Counted from the first letter of the stretch, positions 1 through 6,582 are shown. The stretch: DNA of 8,966 nucleotides from Gemmatimonadota bacterium (GCA_002712305.1 PATE01000043.1:1-8966); one strand, 5' to 3'. Translations and numbers: made by a program. The notes: a model not told the origin generated them from the sequence alone.

Positions 1-118
1 GTACCAAGAGGTAGATAGATTCGGAAAATGTAACTCAGTGTGGTAACCAGTCTTCTAGTATGTCAGGAGTGGCTCGGGGCGAATCACCGGATCTATCTTA
101 TAAACCAAGATTAAACGT

Positions 119-157
119 GCACCCATAGCTCAATTGGATAGAGCACCTGACTACAGA
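119..157 (+). pseudogene. 5' half of a tRNA-Arg-like gene, truncated in the anticodon loop
   Basis: The stretch reads as a standard tRNA 5' half: acceptor strand GCACCCA (119-125), TA at tRNA positions 8-9, D stem GCTC/GAGC (128-131 with 141-144) around the loop AATTGGATA, then the anticodon 5' strand CCTGA (146-150) and a loop beginning CTAC. This matches bacterial tRNA-Arg(ACG) as I know it up to the anticodon. The expected continuation GGATCAGG is replaced by AGATTTC, so there is no 3' anticodon strand, no T arm (no GGTTCGA-type loop) and no TGGGTGC acceptor complement in the following few hundred bases. It therefore cannot fold into a tRNA. It is most likely a remnant of recombination or rearrangement inside a tRNA gene; the identity as Arg is inferred from the arm sequences only. 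Confidence 0.6.
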
Positions 158-248
158 TTTCATCGTTTCGGCATTCCGGCACTCAGGGCCAGCCTGGCAC
201 GGTAGATGCAATCAACCTTCTCGAAACCCCAACGCGAGGAGGTATCCG

Positions 249-652
249 ATGTTTCCTGCCATGGTCTTCTGCATCCTGTCATCTGATCGCGATTTCGTCG
301 ACGACATGACGTGTCTGCTGTGTGATGCTGGCGTCGATGTCTACGTCGCGTCCAGCTTCGACGAATACGCCGCTCTTCAAGCTGATGGTGTCGCGCTCGC
401 AGATCGTGGTGACCCGCGAGAAGATCTCGGGTTCGTTCTGCCTGATCCACAGCGCTTTCGGGATCATCCACTCGGCCGACACTGGACCCTGACCGTCACT
501 GTTAACGCGCAGTGCCTCATCGCCCGTTGCCAGGACCGTTTCCGTCTGGGAGGCGCTGCGCCGAAGGAAACCGCAGTCGCACGGCTCAGGAACTCGGTAT
601 CACACGCACGACACTCCTGCAGAAACTGAGACAGTTCGGCCTCGACGCCTAG
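249..652 (+). pseudogene. Decayed response regulator: receiver-like start and Fis-type HTH end in different frames
   Basis: The ATG at 249 follows GAGGAGGT, a good ribosome binding site. The first frame starts like a receiver domain (ILSSDRDFVDDMTCLLCDAG, then VYVASSFDEYAAL). It continues with VALADRGDP, where D52 followed by P56 fits the phospho-acceptor Asp and the usual Pro four residues later. Homology is then lost. From about 560 a different frame encodes a clear Fis-type helix-turn-helix (EGNRSRTA then QELGITRTTLLQKLRQFGL) ending at TAG 650-652. NtrC-family and short RegA/PrrA-type regulators end in this domain. A third frame (EALRR) fits just upstream, suggesting two +1 shifts. There is room for only about 134 residues, so an intact regulator of either type (about 180 or 450 residues) does not fit and part is deleted. 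The likely original role was two-component transcription control; target unknown. The stop overlaps that of the convergent SDR gene. Confidence 0.55.
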
Positions 653-1455
653 TCGCGAGCCTGCTTTCCCACGGCTCGCCGAATCAACGCCTCGGCCCAT
701 TTCGGGCGCACGACGTTGACCCCCAGCAGTGCCTTCAGCTTCCACGGCAGTACGATCTCTCGCTCGCGACGCGCCATGGCATCTATGATGCACTCGGACG
801 CCTCTTCCAGACCGATCGATTCGGAACTGTGTTTACGTCGAGATGCCCCGATTTTCTGTCCGTCGGCGCCAAAGGCGTGCTCTCGAAGTTCAGTGCCACG
901 CAGCCAGTGCAGCAATACGGACAAAACGCCGACCCCCTCCTGCTCCACCTCCATCCGCAGAGCATCGCAGAATCCCTGCAGTGCATGCTTCGACGCCACA
1001 TACCCGGTGTGGTGAGGGACCCCGATGCGCCCCTGGATGGAGGATACGGCCACGAACATTCCCCCGCTCTTCTTCAGGTGAGGGAGCGCCGGGTGAAGAC
1101 AGTGAACCGCCCCCAGATAGTTGACCTCCATCAACTGGCGGAAGACGGACAGGTCTTTCACCTCGTCGAAGCGCGCCCACATACTCAGTCCTGCGTTGGC
1201 GATCAGACCGTCGACGCGGCCATACGCATCGATGGCTGCCCGGGTCAGACGAACACCGTCCTCTGCACGCGTCACATCACCCTCAATCGCTTGGGCTTTT
1301 CCGCCCACCTGTTCACAGGCCGACACGACCTGCGCGAGGCGGTCTGCCCGTCGGGCCATCAACGTGAGTTGAGCCCCTTGCGCAGCAAGCGCGTGCGCCA
1401 AGGCTGCTCCGAGGCCCGCCGATGCACCGGTGATGAGGATGGACTGATCAGTCAT
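649..1455 (-). CDS. Short-chain dehydrogenase/reductase, DHRS7B (acyl/alkyl-DHAP reductase)-like
   Basis: A 268-residue classical SDR with a Rossmann fold for NAD(P)H. Visible motifs are TGASAGLG (9-16, cofactor), NAG (87-89), the structural Asn in VNYLG (112), the catalytic Ser in SSIQG (138-139) and YVASK with Tyr152 and Lys156. ARR at 35-37, after the second beta strand, favours NADPH. The block SSIQGR...YVASKHALQGF followed by ADG and a basic C-terminus is close to the DHRS7/DHRS7B layout. DHRS7B (PexRAP) reduces 1-acyl- or 1-alkyl-dihydroxyacetone phosphate. It lies 38 bases downstream of the AGPS-like gene on the same strand, so the two are probably co-transcribed and could act in sequence. 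There is no clear Shine-Dalgarno before the ATG at 1455; translation may depend on the upstream gene. Oddity: the usual Pro-Gly after beta strand 6 reads His-Trp (LLHWLRGTEL). The SDR class is certain; the substrate is inferred from neighbour and resemblance. Confidence 0.9.
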   Translation of the reverse strand: MTDQSILITGASAGLGAALAHALAAQGAQLTLMARRADRLAQVVSACEQVGGKAQAIEGDVTRAEDGVRLTRAAIDAYGRVDGLIANAGLSMWARFDEVKDLSVFRQLMEVNYLGAVHCLHPALPHLKKSGGMFVAVSSIQGRIGVPHHTGYVASKHALQGFCDALRMEVEQEGVGVLSVLLHWLRGTELREHAFGADGQKIGASRRKHSSESIGLEEASECIIDAMARREREIVLPWKLKALLGVNVVRPKWAEALIRRAVGKQARD

Positions 1456-1493
1456 CGATGGCTTTGGCGGCGAAGGGTCTGGGCGGCGCGGGA

Positions 1494-3335
1494 TTAGGCG
1501 TCGATGGCGCCATTGCGAATGGCAAAGACGTTCTTCGGGTCGAGGGAACGTTTGGTCTCGCGCAGCAGTTGGAGACTGGCATCAGTCTGGATTTTGGGTA
1601 AGAAGCTACGACGGATCTTTCCGATCCCATGGTGGTGGGACAACGATCCACCATTGTCGAGAATCGCCTCGCGCAGACTCGACTCGACCTGGTGATAGAT
1701 GTGATCAGGTTCTTGAAGTCCCTTGCCGGAGAAACCCATGGTGAAATAGATGCAGACACCGGTGTGATAGGTCTGCGTAACGCGGTAGGCCAGATACGGC
1801 TTGCTCGGAAGGCTGTGGGTCTGCGCCTGCTGCGCCAGTTCCTTCTCAACGGCCCCGATGACATCGTGAATCTTCGACCACGGGACGGATGTTTCGAAGG
1901 TTTCACCCATGATGTGAAACTGGTTGAAGAAATCACGGATGTAGGCGATGCCGAAGGTCAACGTATACCCCCGCCGACCATTGCTGGCCCCACCACTCAT
2001 GCCGCCGAAATCACTGGCAAGACTGAAGATCGTTTCGCGCTGCGTGGCCACCTCACGCGGGGTTCCTTCCATCACGATCGTACACGCCGCCATCTTCAGT
2101 GGGTCAAAGCGTTTGACCTTGAACAAGAAGAGTTTCTTCGCCCGGTCGATGAGACCGTGGAGGAAGGTTGGCGCCGGTTTCAAAGCCTGTCCGAAACGGA
2201 ACTCTGTGTTGTTCACAAGGCGAATGCTGGCGGGCACAGCCCCTTCGTGACGCAACTGCTTGAGGTAGCGCACACCATCCCCAAGGGACTTGAACACGAG
2301 CGAACCGTATTCACGTGCCTCGGGAATCGGGTGCACCTTCAGCACCGCCTTCGTGATGATACCGAAATTCCCCTCATTGCCAAAGAGCCAGACCCTTGGC
2401 GCCACGCCCGTAGAATTGCGCGGTGTCGCATGCCGCGTCTCCACATCGCCGATGCCGGTAACCAGCGTCGCCTCCAGGACGATATCTTCGATGTTTCCAT
2501 AGCGGTTCTTCTTCATGCCGCTGGCATTGGTGGCAATCCAGCCGCCGAGGGTAGACAACTCGACGCTGTCGGGATCGTGCCCCGTCGTATAGCCGCGCGC
2601 TTCGAGTTCGCGTTCCAACTCCTTGCCGTTGATCCCCGCCTCGATGGTAGCCTGCAGATTCTGTTCATCAAGTTCGACAATCTGGTTCATCCGGCGCATG
2701 TCGACAGAGACGATCGTCCGCTCCTCGTCGGCAGGACAGGCGAGGGCGCCACTCACATTCGTGCCGCCTCCGTAGGGCACCAGACACACGTCGTGTTCGT
2801 TTGCCAGCCTAACCAGATGGCGCACATCATCCTCAGATTGGGGATACACTACCAGATCGACAACGCGTGCGAGACTGCCCAGATACAGCAGCCGGTAGAT
2901 CTCATCGACACTCAATTGACCGTGACTGTGGACGAGCCGCTCGTCATCGGTTGTAGCGACCTGGTCGGTACCCAGCACAGCACCGATCCCCTGTTCAAAA
3001 GGGTCATTCTGCCGACGGGGAGGCAGTGCCTCTCTCTCCACCTCCGGCATGATCCCTTCCGGCGTGATGGGAACGCCGAGGACCTCTTCGGCAAAGGGGA
3101 TGAAGTAGGGCATGCTGTAGCCCGCCAGGGGGTAGCGCGAACCGGTCACCCGCACCGAGCGCGGGCCGTCGAACTCAAAGCGGGTATCTGTATATCCCCA
3201 CTTGTGTGGCTGACGCTCGCCGTCTGAGGGATCGTAGAACACATCCTCTTCTGACCCGGCGCCCGTGCGTCCCCAGAGCAAAATCAGGAGCACGATGATG
3301 ACGGCAATGCCGACAATGGCGGGGGCTTCTAACAT
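1494..3335 (-). CDS. Membrane-anchored alkyldihydroxyacetonephosphate synthase (AGPS)-like FAD enzyme
   Basis: A 613-residue flavoprotein of the VAO/PCMH family. AGPS exchanges the acyl chain of acyl-DHAP for a fatty alcohol, making the ether bond of alkyl lipids. AGPS-type signatures occur in order: HKWGYTDTRF (44-53), SRYPLAG (66-72), the FAD pyrophosphate motif PYGGGTNVSGAL (187-198), TGHDPDSVELSTLGGWIATN (251-270) with ASGMKKNRYGNIED next, PASIRL (368-373), AYIRDF (464-469), GVCIYFTMGF (526-535), the triple-His loop SHHHGIGKIR (566-575) and a DPKNVFAIRN tail (599-608). Residues matching AGPS active-site Arg, Tyr and His (R372, R467, Y530, H567-569) are all present. Residues 5-21 form one hydrophobic helix (AIVGIAVIIVLLILLW), an N-terminal membrane anchor in place of the eukaryotic peroxisomal signal. 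The ATG at 3335 has GGAG seven bases upstream. First gene of a pair with the SDR. A generic glycolate or lactate oxidase is less likely given the HHH and STLGGW blocks. Confidence 0.87.
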   Translation of the reverse strand: MLEAPAIVGIAVIIVLLILLWGRTGAGSEEDVFYDPSDGERQPHKWGYTDTRFEFDGPRSVRVTGSRYPLAGYSMPYFIPFAEEVLGVPITPEGIMPEVEREALPPRRQNDPFEQGIGAVLGTDQVATTDDERLVHSHGQLSVDEIYRLLYLGSLARVVDLVVYPQSEDDVRHLVRLANEHDVCLVPYGGGTNVSGALACPADEERTIVSVDMRRMNQIVELDEQNLQATIEAGINGKELERELEARGYTTGHDPDSVELSTLGGWIATNASGMKKNRYGNIEDIVLEATLVTGIGDVETRHATPRNSTGVAPRVWLFGNEGNFGIITKAVLKVHPIPEAREYGSLVFKSLGDGVRYLKQLRHEGAVPASIRLVNNTEFRFGQALKPAPTFLHGLIDRAKKLFLFKVKRFDPLKMAACTIVMEGTPREVATQRETIFSLASDFGGMSGGASNGRRGYTLTFGIAYIRDFFNQFHIMGETFETSVPWSKIHDVIGAVEKELAQQAQTHSLPSKPYLAYRVTQTYHTGVCIYFTMGFSGKGLQEPDHIYHQVESSLREAILDNGGSLSHHHGIGKIRRSFLPKIQTDASLQLLRETKRSLDPKNVFAIRNGAIDA

Positions 3336-3547
3336 GGGTCACTCCACAACGGTCACAGATGTATTGAATCTACGATGATGGAAACGAAGGTCCGTCTCGG
3401 GGTGAGGGTGTCAGCCGAGCGTGGGGAGCCCTAAGTTAGTCCGCCTGCGTCATTTGCTCCATGCTACGAGTTGCTCCCGGTACTGATCGACACCAGCCAA
3501 CCGCCGCATATTCACGACATGACACGCACGCGACCCGTGCACGTATC

Positions 3548-3552
3548 AGGAG
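3548..3552 (+). promoter_or_regulatory. Ribosome binding site fixing the start of the RraA-like gene
   Basis: AGGAG sits five bases before the ATG at 3558. The reading frame is open back to a TTG at 3471, but neither that codon nor the ATG at 3519 has a comparable site, and the upstream 29 residues do not look like RraA-family sequence. Confidence 0.7.
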
Positions 3553-3557
3553 ACGAG

Positions 3558-4304
3558 ATGGCCGAAGACACCCATACCCCCGATATCATCCGCCCACCGC
3601 AGGAGATCGTTGACGGCCTCCGCGAAGTGGGTGCCGCAACATGCGGCGGAGAATTGAAGAAACTTGGTATCGTAGATCCCACCATTGGCGGGCCCACGGC
3701 CTTCACGCCGGGCAAGGTGGTCGCCGGGCCCGCGCTGACCCTGCAGTTTCTGCCCATCCGTGAGGACGTGTACAACCAGGACGAATACTCGGGCCCCGAG
3801 CGCCAGCTTCACCGTCACGCCCTCTATCACACGCAGCCGGGTGACGTGATCTGTGTCGATGCGCGAGGCGACATGAAGAGTGGGGTCTTCGGCAACATGA
3901 TGCTCACGTTCTTCCAGGGACGCGGCGGACAAGGGGTGATCATCGATGGCTGCATCCGCGATTTCCCCATCGTTAAGCGCGATCTGGATCTAGGTCTGTG
4001 GCTGAAGGGTGTCACCCCAAACTTCCACACGCAGACCAATATCTATCCCTATGCGGTGAATGTGCCCATCGGCATGAACGACACTCTCGTGATGCCTGGC
4101 GATATCATCGTCGCCGACGACGACGGTGTGGTTGCCGTGCCAGCCAAGCTGGGCGCCGAATTGCTGGATCTGGCGTCACAACATGCCGAGTGGGAGGAGT
4201 TCAGCCGTCAGAAGCTGCTCGAAGGCGGACATCTGAAGCGTTACTACCCTCTGTCGGATGAGGCTCGTCCAGAATACGAGGAGTGGAAGAAGCAGCAGGG
4301 CTGA
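3558..4304 (+). CDS. RraA-like protein (HMG aldolase/RraA fold)
   Basis: A 248-residue member of the RraA-like family. The family includes RNase E inhibitor RraA and class II aldolases or decarboxylases such as 4-hydroxy-4-methyl-2-oxoglutarate aldolase; most members, as here, have no assigned substrate. Visible features are PGKVVAGPALTLQF (51-64), the PGDVICVDARGD strand (94-105), FGNMM (111-115) where the family usually has GE or GD, the core motif GVIIDGCIRD (126-135) with the conserved Arg134-Asp135 that bind substrate carboxylate and metal, and MPGDIIVADDDGVVAVP (179-195). A C-terminal tail of about 45 residues, rich in Glu, Lys and aromatic residues, extends beyond the about 160-residue E. 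coli RraA, which favours an enzyme over the RNase E regulator. It diverges from the AGPS-like gene over 222 bases and is closed by the hairpin terminator at 4321. No partner gene is co-directional and close. Confidence 0.85.
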   Translation: MAEDTHTPDIIRPPQEIVDGLREVGAATCGGELKKLGIVDPTIGGPTAFTPGKVVAGPALTLQFLPIREDVYNQDEYSGPERQLHRHALYHTQPGDVICVDARGDMKSGVFGNMMLTFFQGRGGQGVIIDGCIRDFPIVKRDLDLGLWLKGVTPNFHTQTNIYPYAVNVPIGMNDTLVMPGDIIVADDDGVVAVPAKLGAELLDLASQHAEWEEFSRQKLLEGGHLKRYYPLSDEARPEYEEWKKQQG

Positions 4305-4320
4305 GAATCAACAGTCATGT

Positions 4321-4364
4321 TGGGCGGCGGTCTCTCCCGTGAGGTGGGGCCGCCGCTTCTGTTT
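4321..4364 (+). terminator. Rho-independent terminator after the RraA-like gene
   Basis: GCGGCGG (4324-4330) pairs perfectly with CCGCCGC (4350-4356). Pairing continues inward with G-U and C-G pairs (CTC with GGG) and one T-T mismatch to a loop near 4338-4342. The hairpin is followed by TTCTGTTT. It lies 16 bases after the stop codon at 4304. The stem is strong and the U tract imperfect. Confidence 0.75.
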
Positions 4365-4381
4365 CAGATGCCCCATCCCTT

Positions 4382-4823
4382 GACGGACTGACCGGTCACT
4401 CTCTGGAAGCATCCGGGGCCGATCTGGTCGTCAGCATTCACGCCAACTCAGCGGGAGGCGGTTTCCCTTCGAGCCTCCGGCACGAGCATGTATTACCACA
4501 ACCCGTTCTGGGAACCCTTTGCGCAGCGCGTGTATGACCGCATGCTCGAGTTGGGCTACGAGGAGTTCGGCGTGGTGGGGTCCTTCAACTATCGGAACAT
4601 CCGTCTCTCCTCAAGACCCGCCGTGCTCGTTGAACAGGCCTTCATGTCCCATGCACGGGACGAGGATCAGTTAGCCGATCCAGCGCACCGACAGCGCATC
4701 GCAGAGAAGGTGCTGTCGGGGATCGTCGACTACGTCCAGGATCTGCGCGAGTCGGAGCGATTGCTCGGCCCCCTGCCTCCGAGTGTTGATGAGGACTCGG
4801 TCACACCCGCCGCAGGCTTGTAG
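4382..4823 (+). pseudogene. Remnant of N-acetylmuramoyl-L-alanine amidase (Amidase_3), 5'-truncated and frameshifted
   Basis: Zinc amidases of this family cleave the bond between MurNAc and the L-Ala of the stem peptide in peptidoglycan. In one frame 4418-4460 encodes ADLVVSIHANSAGGG, holding the SIHAN zinc-binding His. The next frame, from about 4473, continues RASGTSMYYHNPFWEP, then FGVVGSFNYRNIRLSSRPAVLV with the catalytic-type Glu in AVLVEQAFMSH (E49 counted from the ATG at 4488) and a C-terminal helix IAEKVLSGIVDYV. The two halves join with a +1 shift near 4461-4472. The amino-terminal part with the DPGHGG motif and the other zinc ligands (about 60 or more residues) is missing; the homologous stretch begins just past the RraA terminator. 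No start codon or ribosome binding site fits the first half. Reading only from ATG 4488 gives a 111-residue fragment without the SIHAN histidine, unlikely to be active. A sequencing error could explain the shift but not the missing 5' end. Confidence 0.78.
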
Positions 4824-4831
4824 AACGCGAA

Positions 4832-4863
4832 GGAGCGAGCCGGTGAATCCACCGACCCGCTCC
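4832..4863. terminator. Hairpin between convergent amidase remnant and DUF5069 gene
   Basis: GGAGCG (4832-4837) pairs with CGCTCC (4858-4863) and inner CGGTG (4841-4845) pairs with CACCG (4850-4854) around AATC. The spot, between two converging stop codons, suits a bidirectional transcription end, but there is no T run on either side, so it may only be an RNA hairpin or attenuating structure. Confidence 0.45.
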
Positions 4864-4885
4864 TGAATCGCCTCGAAATGACGGC

Positions 4886-5320
4886 TTAGCTCAGCGAGCT
4901 GTGCAGCTCTGCCCAATCCTCAAGATTGTTCAGATTCACCGCGTCGAGGATCTTGCCTTCGTCGGCGATTCCCGCGGCACCGAGGATGCCTCCGCGCGTG
5001 TCATCGTCGTGGTTGTATCCACGAATGGCGGCATTGCTCGCCTCGATTTCACTTGCGGGGATGCTGCCGCCTCTCTGCTCCAGGACCCATGCCTCGAACT
5101 GGGCATACGTAGGCGCGTTGCCCTTGGCGTAAGCCACGGCGGCATCGCGGTCGACACCGAGTCCGTCGAGGACCATCTGGTCGAAACCAGCGCCGCACTC
5201 GGCGTAGTCATCAGGCAGTTGGCCCTTGGCGCTCAGCAGCAATTTCGACCAGAGGCGAGGGAGATGAATCGCGCCGAGCGGCCCGGCGACTTCGGAACTG
5301 ATCAGGGGGATGATGGCCAC
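4886..5320 (-). CDS. DUF5069 domain protein
   Basis: A 144-residue protein of unknown function that I recognise as DUF5069-like. Family-typical stretches are HLPRLWSKLLLSAKGQLPDD (19-38), GFDQMVLDGLGVDRDAAVA (45-63) and the later YAQFEAWVLEQRG. The C-terminus (from about residue 97) is variable and acidic (YNHDDDT). There is no signal peptide and no membrane segment, so it should be cytosolic and largely helical. The start is GTG at 5320, supported by AAGGAG at 5329-5334 with eight bases of spacing. It stands alone on its strand: the neighbour to the left converges on it and the one to the right diverges from it across 240 bases, so it carries its own promoter. No catalytic residues can be assigned. 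Confidence 0.75.
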   Translation of the reverse strand: MAIIPLISSEVAGPLGAIHLPRLWSKLLLSAKGQLPDDYAECGAGFDQMVLDGLGVDRDAAVAYAKGNAPTYAQFEAWVLEQRGGSIPASEIEASNAAIRGYNHDDDTRGGILGAAGIADEGKILDAVNLNNLEDWAELHSSLS

Positions 5321-5560
5321 GGATGGATCTCCTTGATAGTGAATCGTAATCGGAGCACGAGGGGTGAGGCTCGTACCTGCTTTCGGGAACGTAGATAATT
5401 TATCCTGGCATGATCGTCAAACGGTCAACCGCGGCTTCTACCCTATGACGTCAGGTTGGTGCTGGAATGAAGTCTGCACGTGGGCCGCTCTTCTGGCGTT
5501 GTGATCGTAGATGCGTTTGTGTTGATGAACTACAGGAGTCCCCACAGGAAAGGAAGCGGT

Positions 5561-6573
5561 ATGCCGACGCGCGCGATGCCTACGCTGCTGCTGTTGGTTC
5601 TTTGCGCCCCCCTTCAGGCCGAACCCGCAGACTGGCGGCGACCCGTGGCAACGTGTTCCATCGTCGCTCGCGACTCGAACACCGGCGAACTGGGCGTCGC
5701 CGTTCAGTCTCACTGGTTCTCCGTAGGACCCATCGTGCCCTGGGCACGGGCCGGCATTGGCGCCGTGGCGACTCAATCACTGGTGAATCCCGCCTATGGT
5801 CCCCTTCGGACTGGAGCTGATGGCGTCTGGACGCAGCGCGTCGCAAGCCCTGATAGCACTGCTTGCGGCCGATGCGGATCGTGAGGTCCGGCAGGTGGCC
5901 ATGATCGATGCCAATGGAGATGTGGCAGCGCTCACCGGTCATCTTGCGATCATCGCCGCCGGTCACAGCATGGGAGATCAGTACAGCGTGCAGGCCAATC
6001 TCATGGATCGAGAAACCGTGTGGCCCGCCATGGCCCAGGCCTATGAAGCATCTACAGGTGACCTGGCCGAGCGTCTGCTGGCGGCCCTCGAGGCTGCTGA
6101 GGCCGAGGGTGGAGATGTTCGTGGCCGCCAGTCGGCGGCCCTCCTCGTCGTTTCGGGGCAAGACTCGGGACGCCCCTGGGTGGATCGGCGTTTCGATCTA
6201 CGCGTAGAGGACCATCCTACGCCTGTGGCGGAGCTACGTCGTCTCGTTCAGCTGGCGCGGGCCTATCACAAGCTCAACGAGGGGGACGAATGGATCACGG
6301 CCGGTGACATGGATGCCGCCATGACCGCGTATAGCCAGGCTATCGAACTGGTCGCGGACGAAGCGGCGGGGGGGGAGGGGGGAAGCTCCCTGCTGGGTGG
6401 GGGCGACACTGGCCTCCATTGACCGGGTGGAGGAAGCGATCCCCTACCTGCGACGGGCGCAGGCCCAGCACGATCGATGGGCAGATCTGATCCGCCGACT
6501 GCCTGCGTCGGGGCTGCTACCCGATGACGATGCGCTCATCGACCACCTCGTCGAGCAGATGGTGGAAGACTGA
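5561..6573 (+). pseudogene. DUF1028 secreted protein, full length but with two +1 frameshifts
   Basis: Three consecutive frames encode one DUF1028 protein. Frame one runs from ATG 5561, with AGGAAAGGAAG just upstream, to about 5808: a signal peptide (hydrophobic [10 protein letters not shown], likely cut after LQA near residue 20), then [20 protein letters not shown] and NPAYGPL. Frame two continues [64 protein letters not shown] and LRVEDHPTPVAELRRL up to about 6370. Frame three resumes with EAPCWVGATLASIDRVEEAI and ends LPASGLLPDDDALIDHL with TGA at 6571. The C-terminal third resembles helical TPR-like repeats. Removing one base near 5806-5809 and one in the G runs at 6368-6382 would restore about 336 residues, a normal length. 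I recall DUF1028 as Ntn-hydrolase-like; the ATCS start after the leader would fit that. Function is not established. Read as annotated, the ORF stops early and gives no complete product. Confidence 0.85.
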
Positions 6574-6582
6574 AGCTGTGGG

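Noticed and set aside
1-118. Possible end of an upstream gene or RNA
   Set aside because: All frames are short or interrupted, and no RNA-like fold or T-arm sequence could be made out; nothing supported.
119-248. Group I intron inside the tRNA anticodon loop
   Set aside because: Such introns do interrupt bacterial tRNA genes, but no 3' exon (anticodon 3' strand, T arm, acceptor complement) follows within a plausible distance and no intron core pairing is evident.
160-482. Minus-strand open frames opposite the regulator remnant
   Set aside because: No recognisable domain, no ribosome binding site, while the plus strand shows receiver-like and Fis-HTH sequence.
1629-3227. A 532-codon plus-strand open frame
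   Set aside because: It lies wholly antisense to the AGPS-like gene, whose strand shows family motifs from end to end; the antisense product has no recognisable domain and is rich in composition typical of high-GC shadow frames.
3471-3557. N-terminal extension of the RraA-like gene from a TTG at 3471
   Set aside because: No ribosome binding site there, no family sequence in the extra 29 residues, and AGGAG sits correctly before ATG 3558.
4901-5398. A 165-codon plus-strand open frame
   Set aside because: Antisense to the DUF5069 gene, which has a strong ribosome binding site and family motifs.
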